In this document: positions 46,291-57,189 of the stretch, in pieces
Layout: the number at the start of each line of letters is the position of its first letter
Position numbering within the stretch: position 1 is the stretch's first letter
From: Candidatus Thiodiazotropha sp. (ex Myrtea sp. 'scaly one' KF741663)
GTDB lineage: Bacteria > Pseudomonadota > Gammaproteobacteria > Chromatiales > Chromatiaceae
DNA length: 64,000 bases
Reading direction: 5' to 3'
Assembly: GCA_025655555.1 (NCBI GenBank)
Contig: JAHXIQ010000002.1
Location: 682,001 to 746,000, forward strand
Program-made: the position numbers and the translations under genes
The notes under the pieces: model-generated
Databases searched by the model: none
Told to the model about the DNA's origin: nothing
What the model saw: the letters and a program-made list of their open reading frames with translations, nothing else

Positions 46291-48125
46291 GTGTCATCCC
46301 TCAACAGAAAGCGATCCATGATTTTTTGTGCAATCGGTGCAGCGACAGCGCCACCATGGCCACCATTTTCCACTACCACAGCAACCGCGATCTGTGGATC
46401 CTCTACCGGTGCGAAAGCAATGAAGAGGGCATGGTCCCGTCTGCGTTTGGCAACAGTCTCCTCATCATACTCCTCATCCTGCTTGATGCTGAAGACTTGG
46501 GCCGTGCCTGTCTTGCCCGCTATGCGATAGTTCTCGCTGCGGATTGACCGGGCGGTACCACGCAGCCCTTCGACGACCTGAGTCATCGCATCGATAACCT
46601 GGGTCCAGTGAATCGGATCTAACTGTTTGAGGTCATCGATGATCTTAGGACTCTTCTGAGTCGTACCATCCCTTTTCTCAATAAGGGAGACGACCCGGGG
46701 ACGGATATGGTGCCCCTGGTTGGCCAGCGTGGCGGTAGCTGCTGCAAGCTGCAGGGGGGTGGAGAGAAAGTAACCCTGACCGATACCCACAATGAGTGTC
46801 TCCCCCGGATACCAAGGCTCTCGCCGTCGCTCACGTTTCCACTCCCGGCTTGGTAAGAGACCGCTCAGCTCACCGGTCAGATCGACCCGGGTGGGTTGTC
46901 CGAAGCCAAAGCCCTGGAGAAATTCGTGCAGTCGGTCGATACCGAGCGTGCGGGCCAGTTCGTAGTAATAGACATCGCAGGACTCGACAATGGCCTTCTT
47001 CATGCCCACCTCTGCATGCCCCCACTTCTTCCAGTCGCGGTATTTATGCTCTTTGCCTGGTAACTGATAGTAACCGGGACAGTAGGTCTCCTGATGATAA
47101 CCGACTACGCCGTACTCAAGCCCGGCAAGCCCGATGAAAGGTTTGACGGTTGAGCCAGGTGGATATTGGCCGCGGATGGCCCGATTGAAGAGCGGCTTGT
47201 CGATTGAGTTTTTTAGCTCCGCATATGCCTCGGTACTGATGCCCTCGACAAAGAGATTGGGGTTGTAACCGGGTTTGCTGACCAACGCCAGCACACCGCC
47301 GGACTTGATCTCGATGGCGGCAACCGCTCCGTTAAATTCACCCATTGCCTCGAGTGCGATGCGTTGGAGATCCATGTCGAGGAACAGATGTAGATTGTCG
47401 CCAGGTTTAGGTGAACGGTTTTCCAGGACTCTCAATACGCGTCCCTTGGCGTTGACTTCCACCTGCTGCAAACCGACCTGCCCGTGCAGCAGGCTTTCGT
47501 AGCTCTTTTCGACACCGTTTTTACCAATGTAGCTGGTGCCGCTGTAGTTGGAGATATCGATGATATCGAGCTCCCGCTCATTGATGCGGCCCACATAACC
47601 CAATAGATGTGCGGTCTGCATCGCCTGCGGGTAGTCGCGCAGTAAGGTCGCTTTGACGTCAACCCCGGGAAAGCGGTGCCGATTGACTGACAATCTCGCC
47701 ACTTCGTCATCCTGCAGACGTACGCGCAGGGGAATACTGTCAAAACGGCGGTGCTGAGTACGCAGTTGCTGAAAACGTTGGATATGCTCATCCGTGATTG
47801 TGATGATCTGGCGCAATGCCTGGATGGTGGCATCGACATCCGGGGTTTTCTCCGGTGTGATTTCAAGACTGTAAGCTGGCAGGTTCTGAGCCAGAATCAG
47901 GCCGTTTCGGTCATAGATGAGGCCGCGTGTCGGTGGCAGGGGCTGTAGTTTGACCCTGTTGTCTTTCGATAATGTGGTGAAGTGGTCGTGACTGGCCACC
48001 TGCAGGTAGAACATGCGTCCTGCCAGCAGCAGCAGAACCATAATCACCAGAATGCCGGATACGATGGCGCGGCTCAGGAAGAGCTGGCTTTCGTAAAGGT
48101 GATCTTTGATTGATGACTGTGGCAC
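46287..48125 (-). CDS. mrdA: Penicillin-binding protein 2
   Basis: 612 residues. N-terminal membrane helix (LVIMVLLLLAGRMFYLQV), pedestal domain and transpeptidase domain: SxxK at S325-TVK, SxN-like S382-CD, KTG in GKTGTAQVFS. Transpeptidase of the elongasome paired with RodA. Confidence 0.96.
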   Translation of the reverse strand: MPQSSIKDHLYESQLFLSRAIVSGILVIMVLLLLAGRMFYLQVASHDHFTTLSKDNRVKLQPLPPTRGLIYDRNGLILAQNLPAYSLEITPEKTPDVDATIQALRQIITITDEHIQRFQQLRTQHRRFDSIPLRVRLQDDEVARLSVNRHRFPGVDVKATLLRDYPQAMQTAHLLGYVGRINERELDIIDISNYSGTSYIGKNGVEKSYESLLHGQVGLQQVEVNAKGRVLRVLENRSPKPGDNLHLFLDMDLQRIALEAMGEFNGAVAAIEIKSGGVLALVSKPGYNPNLFVEGISTEAYAELKNSIDKPLFNRAIRGQYPPGSTVKPFIGLAGLEYGVVGYHQETYCPGYYQLPGKEHKYRDWKKWGHAEVGMKKAIVESCDVYYYELARTLGIDRLHEFLQGFGFGQPTRVDLTGELSGLLPSREWKRERRREPWYPGETLIVGIGQGYFLSTPLQLAAATATLANQGHHIRPRVVSLIEKRDGTTQKSPKIIDDLKQLDPIHWTQVIDAMTQVVEGLRGTARSIRSENYRIAGKTGTAQVFSIKQDEEYDEETVAKRRRDHALFIAFAPVEDPQIAVAVVVENGGHGGAVAAPIAQKIMDRFLLRDDT

Positions 48126-48134
48126 GTTAGCACT

Positions 48135-48623
48135 TCAACTGACATGGAAACGGCGTCTGGTATCTCTGAGCAGGATATAGATCCACGGCCATAGCAGCAT
48201 GCCGATGACCGGTGTCACCCAGTACCAGAGAGAAGGTGTCGGGTAGCCGGCTGCCCCTGTCGACCAGAGGGCGAGCAACCGTTCCACCAAGAGTATGATG
48301 AAGATTGTGAATACTTGCTGCCGTAGTGGCATAACGCGTACCCGGAGATGGAGCTTGATGGTCACAAAAGCGACGACCGACAGGCCTAAAGCATGCTGCC
48401 CCAATAGTGTACCTGTCAGCACATCGAGCAACAGACCGACGATAAATCCCAGACCGACGCCAACTCGCTCCGGTAGCGCCATACACCAGTAGATCAGGAT
48501 CAGAGCGACCCACTGAGGGCGAAAGGTCTGTGCCCACTCCGGTAGTGGTATCAGGGTTAGAAAGTAACCCATTAGCAGGGTCAGATAGATGACGTAGTTG
48601 CGACCGGAGGCATGTGCGATCAT
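48135..48623 (-). CDS. mreD: Rod-shape protein MreD
   Basis: 162 residues, five hydrophobic helices, matching MreD in length and pattern (YLTLLMGYFLTLIPLP; GVGLGFIVGLLLDVLTGTLLGQHAL). Couples MreC to the RodA-PBP2 complex. Start overlaps the mreC stop by four bases. Confidence 0.92.
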   Translation of the reverse strand: MIAHASGRNYVIYLTLLMGYFLTLIPLPEWAQTFRPQWVALILIYWCMALPERVGVGLGFIVGLLLDVLTGTLLGQHALGLSVVAFVTIKLHLRVRVMPLRQQVFTIFIILLVERLLALWSTGAAGYPTPSLWYWVTPVIGMLLWPWIYILLRDTRRRFHVS

Positions 48624-49525
48624 TCGTTAGCCTCCGGGGCACGCTGCACATCAGAATGGGTCACTTCTGTCTCTTCGGCAGCAGGAACGGCTTGTGGCCG
48701 ATCTGGCGTCAGAGTCCAGACCAGCAGAACCTCCCGCACACGGTCGAGATGAGCAGTGGTCTCGGCGATCACAGAGGCGAAGGGCCTGCCCGGTTCCCGT
48801 TCTACTGCAACGACTTGGGCTACCGGGTAGCCCGGCGGAAAACGCCCACCCAAGCCGGATGTCACCAGCAGGTCTCCCACTTCGATATCGGCGTTGTTGG
48901 GCAGATGTGGCAGCTCAAGTTGATTGATCAGGCCGGTACCCAATGCAATGGTACGCAGGCCGTTCCGGTTGATCTGTACCGGCAGGGCGTGAGTGGCATC
49001 GGTGATCAGCAGCACGCTGGCGGTAATGGGGTTGATATGGGTGACCTGTCCGACGACTGCATTAGCATCCAATACCGGTTGGCCCTCGAACAGACCGGAG
49101 GTCTTGCCTTTGTTGATCAGTACCACCTGGCGGAAAGGGTCCTGCTCGACCGCCATCAGTTCAGCAATCAGGACACGGTCGCCGACCTTGAAAGAGGAGT
49201 CAAGCAAAGCGCGCAAGCGCATGTTCTCAGCCTCCAGGGCCTCAAATTTCTGCAGCCTGGCCAACAACTGCAGGTTGTCGGTATGTAGTTTGTCCCGTTC
49301 CTCCTCCAGTTGATCACGACTGGTAATGGCCTCACTGGCAGATTCGCTCAGCAGCGTGGGCAGGCTGGCCAGATACTGGATCGGATAGAGCACGACAGAG
49401 AGCGTGGAGCGCAGAGACTCCAAAGTATTGAAGCGGTGATCAAGCACCATCAGGGAGATAGACAACAGGCCTGCCACCACCAGCCGGGTGGTGATTGAGG
49501 GCCCCTGTGTGAAGATCAGTTTAAT
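48620..49525 (-). CDS. mreC: Rod-shape protein MreC, probable ATT start
   Basis: About 301 residues if started at ATT 49525. The ORF-track start (GTG 49480) would remove KLIFTQGPSITTRL, which matches the conserved MreC N-terminus (E. coli begins MKPIFSRGPSL). The frame is closed by TGA 12-18 bases upstream and no ATG, GTG or TTG occurs between that stop and the KLIF block; AGGAG is present 10 bases before the ATT. Body: membrane helix, coiled coil (RDQLEEERDKLHTDNLQLLARLQKFEALEAEN), then beta domains with ITDATHALPVQI and VTSGLGGRFPPGYPVA. Periplasmic elongasome scaffold. Confidence 0.9.
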   Translation of the reverse strand: MKLIFTQGPSITTRLVVAGLLSISLMVLDHRFNTLESLRSTLSVVLYPIQYLASLPTLLSESASEAITSRDQLEEERDKLHTDNLQLLARLQKFEALEAENMRLRALLDSSFKVGDRVLIAELMAVEQDPFRQVVLINKGKTSGLFEGQPVLDANAVVGQVTHINPITASVLLITDATHALPVQINRNGLRTIALGTGLINQLELPHLPNNADIEVGDLLVTSGLGGRFPPGYPVAQVVAVEREPGRPFASVIAETTAHLDRVREVLLVWTLTPDRPQAVPAAEETEVTHSDVQRAPEANE

Positions 49526-49598
49526 GGCTGAATCACTCCTGTTTCAGTCGATCGTCAGGGTGCCGTTGCTATCGAATAGCTCTTCGACAAAAGAGGCC

Positions 49599-50648
<1,050 letters not shown>

Positions 50649-50960
50649 CTAAAGTCTTCGTCTTGTTTCGGTTGTGTCAGAGTTTGACCATGGATCTCGC
50701 CTGTGAACATTTGTCCTTGGCGGGCCGGGGCAAACCATAAAAGGGTTAATCTAGCAATGGTACAGGAGTTGGGCAAGAAATGGGATTTGGAAATGCGGGA
50801 TTTGTGTCTAAGTTCTTATCGGGAATTCGGCTGGGCAGTAGTGTTGTCACGCAAGACAAGACGGGAAGCCTTGGTTGACCGAATGTTGTTTCTGCTTAGC
50901 GCAGCAATCCAGGATTTGAGATGAGGCGTGACCCGGTTGGGCCACGCTCACTGCCGCTGT
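50649..50960. other. Spacer upstream of mreB
   Basis: About 310 bases. A 73-codon plus-strand frame (50703-50924) exists, but it lacks a good start context and any recognised domain. The region must contain the mreB promoter reading leftward. Confidence 0.3.
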
Positions 50961-52343
50961 TCAGTCTGATGGCGTAATTGAAGTGGCTGTCAGGGTGCCG
51001 GAACTGTAGTTTCCCTTGACTTCAATGCGTTGCAGAGGAGTAAAGTTATAACCAGTTCCACCGGGATCAATGATGATGCCAAGTATCTCGAAATTGCCTC
51101 CATTGTCTACTGGCAGTCCCTCAAGCGCCGCAGTGTGACCGCTAGGCAGTGTCTCACGTTCCAGTTTTGAGGCAGTCAGTACGCCGTTGTCGTCGTAGAC
51201 AGTTGCTTCCAGATAGTCCGAAGAGATTAGGTCCGCAAGGGCAAATGTGGAACTGCCACCCAGGTCGTTCTCCAGGATCGTTGCGTTGTCGATCTGGATA
51301 ACCCGGTCAAGTAGCGTGACAGTGTTTGCAGTCAGGTCAACATTTCCAACCCCAAGTACTCCCTCAATCTTGGATTTTTCACTGGCCGATGCTTCAATCT
51401 CAATCTCCTCGGCAAGGAGGATGGTGCCGTTCATGACCCCTTCAACCTCAACGATTCTGCCGGCGGTGAGGTCGCTGGTGCTGCCTCCCTCGAAATCCGT
51501 TCCTGGTTGCTGGATCTCGACAATCTGGCTGTTGACTATGAATTGGTTTGGTTCGCCTGTAATGTCGCCAAGGCCAGTTGTGATTTGGCCCTCGAATTCG
51601 GTATCTTCGCCGTCATCAGCGACAGTACCGTCGCCATTACCGATCGTACTGATGGAGTCGGCATTAAAATTCATGCCTGTGGGAGGCGAGCTTCCTTCAA
51701 CCTCGATATAGGTGCCAGCTGGTGGAATCGTGAGTAGCCCTGCCTCTATAGTCAGTCCGCCAATCTGAAAGGTGGTGCCGCTGATGGCGGTAACATCACC
51801 GGTTAGCTCGTAAACGGTGATCGTGGATTTAACCTCGATTCGTGTGGCGAGGATGGTGCCGGAATCGCCGTCGGTGAAGCCGCTGACCTCAATCAGGTCG
51901 CCAATCACAAGATCATCAACAAGGGGTCTGCCAGCAGTGCCTTCATAAACAGTATCGGCATTCACGTTTATGACCTGCCCCATGGCGCCTAATTGGTTCG
52001 CAAGGAAGGCAACATCGACAGGGCCCTTGAGCAGGCTGTCATACTCTACTGTGTCTGCGACACCAGTGCCTGCAGTTGGATCACTACTACCCGTCACGCG
52101 GACCACCATCCCAACGGAAATATCACTCAGTGTGGGACTGGTAACGTCATCGACTGTGAAGGTTGCGCTGTCGGTATTGTAGTGAATGCCATTGACATAG
52201 ACTGAGCCGACCTGGGTGACACGCCCCATGGAGACGCCGGTCCCGCCAATGCCACCTTCAGCCACTGTCGTACCACCACCTCCGCAACTTGTGAGAGCGG
52301 TAGCTGCCAGGGTTATTAGAAATTGGGTGATGGCTCGTTTCAT
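50961..52343 (-). CDS. DUF5666 repeat lipoprotein
   Basis: 460 residues. Lipoprotein signal with Cys20 (ATALTSC), then GGGGTTV and a GGIGGTG linker. At least four or five related modules of about 65-75 residues follow, each built around VxVxG..., DL(I/V), EVSG/EVEG and a Q-x-x-D/EIE pattern, as in DUF5666. Surface or periplasmic anchored protein, function unknown. One base separates it from the DUF6502 gene, suggesting an operon; it sits between mreB and gatC. Confidence 0.75.
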   Translation of the reverse strand: MKRAITQFLITLAATALTSCGGGGTTVAEGGIGGTGVSMGRVTQVGSVYVNGIHYNTDSATFTVDDVTSPTLSDISVGMVVRVTGSSDPTAGTGVADTVEYDSLLKGPVDVAFLANQLGAMGQVINVNADTVYEGTAGRPLVDDLVIGDLIEVSGFTDGDSGTILATRIEVKSTITVYELTGDVTAISGTTFQIGGLTIEAGLLTIPPAGTYIEVEGSSPPTGMNFNADSISTIGNGDGTVADDGEDTEFEGQITTGLGDITGEPNQFIVNSQIVEIQQPGTDFEGGSTSDLTAGRIVEVEGVMNGTILLAEEIEIEASASEKSKIEGVLGVGNVDLTANTVTLLDRVIQIDNATILENDLGGSSTFALADLISSDYLEATVYDDNGVLTASKLERETLPSGHTAALEGLPVDNGGNFEILGIIIDPGGTGYNFTPLQRIEVKGNYSSGTLTATSITPSD

Positions 52344-52344
52344 C

Positions 52345-53166
52345 TCACTTATCCTCGTTTACATCCCTTTCGAAGTAGTAGATGCCGATACCGGCCTCTT
52401 TTCGCCCCGTGCCCGTGACTTCCGAATTGATATCTCGGTCCTGCTGGGATAGCACTTTGTCCAGCTCCACCAGGAGGGCCTGAGATTTCTCGGCGCTGAG
52501 TCGGCGGAAATCGGGGATCCCTTCCTGTGCCAGGTTATTGTAAGCAACCTTACGTTGGAAATGTGGCGTCTGTGCTCCCTGTTGGAGATTGTAGTCGATG
52601 GTAGACAGCAAAAGCTGAACATCGGTTCCCAGAATGTGGAGCTTGCTGGTTTCACCGGTTCTCGGCACATAACCGTCAGTGATCAGGTTGATTTTGCCTT
52701 CTGCGTCCTTGGCAACGGTGCCGACACGAATCAGTTCATCAAGAATCGCCCGTGGTGGGATATCGCCACTGTGCTCGCGAACCAGATCGCTGAAGCTGTG
52801 CTTGCCCTGATCAAAATGCAGCGGGGCGGGAGCACCTTTTTTGTCAAGAAAGCGTTTGTCTCGCATCCAGCCGGAGATGACCCGGGCAGCCCGGTTGTAT
52901 TGATGTGAGATGGCAGAGTCGTCGGGTGTCTCGATCTTCTGCAGCCGACTGACTTCCTTGCGGGTCAAACCGGTAATCACGGAAACACGTGAGACCGTCT
53001 GTTTACGTCCGGGTACACCAAAATCCTTGGAGGCTACATCCATGAATACCCATCGGCTTAAGTCGGCAAAGTCACCATAAGTCACGCCGTTGCGTAACAG
53101 CAGGCGCACAAGCGGGCGGAGCAGCTTGAGAATAGAGGTGTTGAGTGTCTTTCTGATTTCATCCAT
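52345..53166 (-). CDS. DUF6502 family protein (probable winged-helix regulator)
   Basis: 273 residues. The N-terminal part (LLRPLVRLLLRNGVTYGDFADLSRWVFMDVA, then VSRVSVITGLTRKEVSRLQ) reads like a winged-helix DNA-binding region. The C-terminal region (LHILGTDVQLLLSTIDYNLQQG... RVAYNNL-like) is characteristic of DUF6502. No function assigned in known relatives. It precedes the DUF5666 lipoprotein gene and may control it. Confidence 0.72.
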   Translation of the reverse strand: MDEIRKTLNTSILKLLRPLVRLLLRNGVTYGDFADLSRWVFMDVASKDFGVPGRKQTVSRVSVITGLTRKEVSRLQKIETPDDSAISHQYNRAARVISGWMRDKRFLDKKGAPAPLHFDQGKHSFSDLVREHSGDIPPRAILDELIRVGTVAKDAEGKINLITDGYVPRTGETSKLHILGTDVQLLLSTIDYNLQQGAQTPHFQRKVAYNNLAQEGIPDFRRLSAEKSQALLVELDKVLSQQDRDINSEVTGTGRKEAGIGIYYFERDVNEDK

Positions 53167-53777
53167 GGATTTGACTCACATACCAAATTTACCAGACAGC
53201 CTCGATACTATGATCAAGCAGGTAGCATTGTCGTTGATAATTATTGGAGATAGATGATCCGTTTCCATTGTTACTAGTAAAGGCCTCAGTTGAGTATTTG
53301 TTTGTGTCAACGATTATGCCCTGCTGGGGTTGATTTGAATTGCGATTGTACAGTCCTGGTCCTATAGCGACATGTCATCGGTTAACTTCACTAATTATCG
53401 TCACTCGTACTTCTTAAGTGTTCTATAGTGGGAATTTTATCCCATTTCAACGAATGTTCATAATTATTTCTATGAATTTCCTTCCTAAAGTGCTTGTTTT
53501 TTGAGAGGGATTCGACTTTCTGAGGCATAGCTGCCCAATTTTGTACAGGTTGGGTTGGGTAACCGTCATATTTATGTGCAGGCCCGAGGAATGTAGAGAC
53601 GGAGAAATACCTGCATATCCATGCAGAGACAGTAGCGATCTACGATGAGACGTCTGTCTATGAACGGCCCAGAAGTCTTTATGCCTTTAAAATACGCTCG
53701 TGAAACCTTCTCATGGCATGTAACGGGGAGCTGAAGTATGTTAACTTTCGCTGGTTTTTAGCGCAGGAATCAGACCC
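53167..53777. other. Long spacer between DUF6502 and gatC
   Basis: About 610 bases without a supported gene. AT-rich in its first half. A small perfect hairpin CTGCAT-ATCC-ATGCAG lies at 53611-53626. Divergent promoters for the DUF6502 gene and for gatCAB must be here. No tRNA or known RNA was recognised. Confidence 0.35.
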
Positions 53778-54065
53778 ATGTCCCTTGATCATTCTGATGT
53801 TGAGAAAATTGCCCACCTGGCGCGAATGGCGCTGGATGAGTCACAGATCGATGCCTATGCGAAGGACCTCTCTAATATTTTGGGTCTGGTGGAGGCGCTG
53901 GAAGTTGCAGATACCGACCATGTGGAGCCTATGGCGCATCCGCTGCATATGGCCCAGCGACTGAGACAGGACCAGGTGACGGAGACGGATCATCGGGAAG
54001 AGAATCAGTCGATCGCACCCAGTGTTGAAACGGGTCTCTATCTTGTACCCCAGGTGATTGAGTAA
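53778..54065 (+). CDS. gatC: Asp/Glu-tRNA amidotransferase subunit C
   Basis: 95 residues. DVEKIAHLARMALDE and the hydrophobic, acidic region HVEPMAHPLHMAQRLRQDQV are typical. GatC stabilises the GatA-GatB complex. Start at ATG 53778 with the AGCGCAGGAA region before it. Confidence 0.93.
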   Translation: MSLDHSDVEKIAHLARMALDESQIDAYAKDLSNILGLVEALEVADTDHVEPMAHPLHMAQRLRQDQVTETDHREENQSIAPSVETGLYLVPQVIE

Positions 54066-54099
54066 CGGCCGTATGGCTTGATATAGGCAGTAGGCACAA

Positions 54100-55554
54100 A
54101 TGCACACAAAAACGATCGCAGAACTGGGCGCGGGTCTGAGGGCCGGTGAGTTTTCCAGTGTCGAGCTGACGCACCATTTTCTGCAGCGCATTGAGCGCCT
54201 GGAGGAAAACCTTAACAGTTTGGTGACAGTTACCCCTGAGTCAGCGTTAATGGCGGCTGAAGCAGCGGATCAGCAGATGAAATCAGGACATGCAGATCCT
54301 TTGATGGGTATTCCCATCCTACAGAAAGATATTTTCTGTACCCGTGGCGTGAAGACCAGTTGTGGTTCCCGCATGCTGGATAACTTCATCTCACCCTACG
54401 ATGCCACGGTGACTGAACGGTTGATGCAGGCTGGTGCCGTCAGCCTCGGTAAGGCCAACATGGATGAATTCGCCATGGGTTCTTCCAATGAAACCAGCTA
54501 CTACGGGCCGGTGAAAAACCCCTGGGACACAGCACGGGTGCCTGGGGGCTCTTCGGGCGGTTCCGCTGCGGCCGTGGCGGCAAGGTTGGCCGTGGCCGCC
54601 ACCGGTACCGATACGGGAGGATCTATTCGTCAACCAGCGGCGCTTTGCGGTATCACCGGGCTGAAACCAACCTACGGTCGCGTTTCCCGCTTCGGCATGA
54701 TCGCATTCGCCTCCAGCCTGGATCAGGCGGGTCCGATGACCCATAGTGCCGAAGATGCAGCACTGATGTTGCAGGCCATGGCGGGATTTGATCCAAAAGA
54801 CTCCACTTCAGCCGATGAGCCGGTGCCTGATTACAGCGCCAGCTTGGGTGACTCTCTGCAGGGTCTCAGGATCGGTTTGCCGAAAGAGTATTTCGGCGAG
54901 GGGCTCGATCCTGCAGTATCAGCTTCGGTTGAATCCGCCATTGAGGTCTACCGTCAACTGGGCGCTGAGGTGATGGAGATCAGCCTGCCCAATACCGGCC
55001 TGGCAGTGCCGACATACTATGTGGTTGCGCCTGCGGAGTGTTCGTCCAATCTCTCACGTTTCGATGGTGTACGATTCGGCTACCGTTGTGAGAATCCACA
55101 TGATCTGGAAGATCTCTACAAGCGTTCCCGTGGCGAGGGTTTCGGCCCCGAGGTGAAGCGACGTATCATGATTGGTACCTATGCGCTCTCGGCCGGTTAC
55201 TATGATGCCTACTATCTGAAGGCCCAGAAGACCCGACATCTGATCTCTGATGATTTCAGAAAGGCCTTCGAAAAGGTCGATGTGATTATGGGTCCCACCA
55301 CGCCGACGACTGCTTTTGGTCTGGGTGAGAAGATGGATGATCCGGTCACCATGTACCTGAACGATATCTACACCATCGCCACCAATCTGGCGGGCTTGCC
55401 GGGTATATCATTGCCGGTAGCGCCGGTGAATGGGTTACCGGTCGGTCTGCAGATCATCGGCAACTATTTTGCAGAAGCCAAGTTGTTGAATGTGGCGCAC
55501 CGCTTTCAACGGGAAAGCGAATGGCATCGGCAGATGCCCGTTGGCTTTGAATAA
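54100..55554 (+). CDS. gatA: Asp/Glu-tRNA amidotransferase subunit A
   Basis: 484 residues. Amidase signature with the Ser-cisSer-Lys triad Lys76 (ILQKDIF), Ser151 (GGSSGGS) and Ser175 ([11 protein letters not shown]). Releases ammonia from glutamine for Glu-tRNAGln or Asp-tRNAAsn. Starts 34 bases after gatC. Confidence 0.96.
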   Translation: MHTKTIAELGAGLRAGEFSSVELTHHFLQRIERLEENLNSLVTVTPESALMAAEAADQQMKSGHADPLMGIPILQKDIFCTRGVKTSCGSRMLDNFISPYDATVTERLMQAGAVSLGKANMDEFAMGSSNETSYYGPVKNPWDTARVPGGSSGGSAAAVAARLAVAATGTDTGGSIRQPAALCGITGLKPTYGRVSRFGMIAFASSLDQAGPMTHSAEDAALMLQAMAGFDPKDSTSADEPVPDYSASLGDSLQGLRIGLPKEYFGEGLDPAVSASVESAIEVYRQLGAEVMEISLPNTGLAVPTYYVVAPAECSSNLSRFDGVRFGYRCENPHDLEDLYKRSRGEGFGPEVKRRIMIGTYALSAGYYDAYYLKAQKTRHLISDDFRKAFEKVDVIMGPTTPTTAFGLGEKMDDPVTMYLNDIYTIATNLAGLPGISLPVAPVNGLPVGLQIIGNYFAEAKLLNVAHRFQRESEWHRQMPVGFE

Positions 55555-55568
55555 GTCAGGGAAATGAT

Positions 55569-55676
55569 GAATTTTGATTTGATGTTCGAATTGTATACAC
55601 GGCCTTTTTATTTAAAAAAACGTGAGCAAAGCGAACTTCATCAATTCAAAACTCACCATTCAAAATTCAAAATTAA
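55569..55676. repeat. AT-rich inverted-repeat element in the gatA-gatB gap
   Basis: GAATTTTGA (55569-55577) and TCAAAATTC (55660-55668, then a second TCAAAATTA) form inverted repeats, with ATTCAAAACTCACCATTCAAAATTCAAAATT direct repeats just before gatB. Base composition is far lower in G+C than the neighbouring genes. Looks like a small MITE-like insertion in an otherwise tight operon. Confidence 0.4.
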
Positions 55677-55690
55677 TTTCGAGTAGAGAC

Positions 55691-57124
55691 ATGCAGTGGG
55701 AAACCGTCATCGGGCTTGAGGTTCACGCTCAACTGGCCACCAAGTCAAAGATTTTTTCGGGCGCTTCCATCGCCTATGGTGCGGAGCCGAATACCCAGGC
55801 TTGTATTGTTGATCTGGGATTCCCGGGCGTATTACCGGTATTGAATGAAGAAGCCGTCAATATGGCACTGAAGTTTGGTTTGGCGGTAAATGCCGAGATC
55901 GGAGAGCGCTCCATATTTGCCCGTAAGAACTACTTTTACCCCGATTTGCCCAAGGGTTATCAGATTAGCCAATTCGAGCTGCCCATCGTGGGAAAAGGTG
56001 CTTTGACCATTGATCTGGATGACGGTGTACAGAAGGTGATCGGCATCACCCGGGCGCATCTGGAGGAGGATGCGGGTAAGTCCCTGCACGAAGATTTCCA
56101 CGGTATGACCGGTATCGACCTCAATCGGGCCGGCACGCCACTGCTTGAGATTGTCTCGGAACCCGATATGCGCTCCATCAAGGAGGCTGTCGCCTACGCC
56201 CGTAAGATCCACCAATTGGTTGTCTACCTCGGGATCTGCGACGGTAACATGCAAGAGGGTTCCTTCCGCGTGGATGCCAATCTGTCAATTCGTCCTATGG
56301 GGCAGGAGCCAATGGGCACCCGTACCGAGTTGAAAAACATCAACTCTTTCCGCTTCCTCGAGCGGGCGCTCAATTACGAACTCGAGCGCCAGATCGACTT
56401 GGTGGAGAGTGGTGGCCAGGTGGTACAGGAGACTCGGCTGTATGATGCGGACCGGGATGAAACCCGCTCCATGCGCAGCAAGGAAGAGGCGAATGACTAT
56501 CGTTACTTTCCCGATCCCGATCTACTGCCGGTGGAAATCAATCCAGCAAGACTGGATGCCGCCCGACAGGACATGCCCGAACTGCCGGACCAGAAGCGAG
56601 CGCGTTTTGAGTCTGACTTTAATCTTTCGGCAGATGATGCCGGTAAGCTGACTCAGAGTCGTCCTCAGGCTGACTATTTCGAAGCTACCGTTGAGGCTGG
56701 CGCCGACTCGAAAATGGCGGCTAATTGGGTCATGGTTGAGTTAGGTGGAGCGCTCAACAAAGCAGGACTTGAGCTAAATAATTCACCGGTGTCGCCGCAA
56801 CAGTTGGGAGGCTTGCTGAAACGCATTGCTGACAACACCATCTCGGGTAAGATCGCAAAGCAGGTCTTCGAGGCTATATGGAAAGGTGAGGGTGACGCCG
56901 ACAGTGTGATTGAGGCCAGAGGCCTGAAACAGATCACGGACAGCGGTGCTATCGAGGCTATTATTGCTGAGGTAATCGCCAACAATCCCAAGCAGGTGGA
57001 TCAGTTCCGCGCAGGTAAGGAAAAATTGTTGGGTTTTTTCGTTGGACAGGTGATGAAGGCAACCCAGGGTAAGGCCAGTCCAGGTGAAGTGAACAAAATA
57101 CTTCTGGGAAAGCTCAAAGGATGA
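55691..57124 (+). CDS. gatB: Asp/Glu-tRNA amidotransferase subunit B
   Basis: 477 residues from ATG 55691 (the ORF track begins in the repeat element). GatB holds the mis-acylated tRNA and activates its acid group. Motifs [42 protein letters not shown] and [10 protein letters not shown] are conserved. Third gene of gatCAB. Confidence 0.96.
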   Translation: MQWETVIGLEVHAQLATKSKIFSGASIAYGAEPNTQACIVDLGFPGVLPVLNEEAVNMALKFGLAVNAEIGERSIFARKNYFYPDLPKGYQISQFELPIVGKGALTIDLDDGVQKVIGITRAHLEEDAGKSLHEDFHGMTGIDLNRAGTPLLEIVSEPDMRSIKEAVAYARKIHQLVVYLGICDGNMQEGSFRVDANLSIRPMGQEPMGTRTELKNINSFRFLERALNYELERQIDLVESGGQVVQETRLYDADRDETRSMRSKEEANDYRYFPDPDLLPVEINPARLDAARQDMPELPDQKRARFESDFNLSADDAGKLTQSRPQADYFEATVEAGADSKMAANWVMVELGGALNKAGLELNNSPVSPQQLGGLLKRIADNTISGKIAKQVFEAIWKGEGDADSVIEARGLKQITDSGAIEAIIAEVIANNPKQVDQFRAGKEKLLGFFVGQVMKATQGKASPGEVNKILLGKLKG

Positions 57125-57189
57125 GTGCAAGCCTGTTGGATATGACATCAGGCATGGGCAGGTTAGACAGATGGAGGTTCAGCTTGAGG

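Noticed and set aside
50703-50924. 73-residue plus-strand ORF upstream of mreB
   Set aside because: Overlaps the mreB promoter region, has no good start site and no domain.
53167-53777. Possible small RNA or insertion remnant in the gatC upstream spacer
   Set aside because: Only a 6-bp hairpin and AT-rich stretches are seen; nothing matches a known RNA or IS end.
53713-53964. 83-residue plus-strand ORF overlapping gatC
   Set aside because: Trp/Arg-rich, in another frame of gatC; the gatC frame is clearly the real one.
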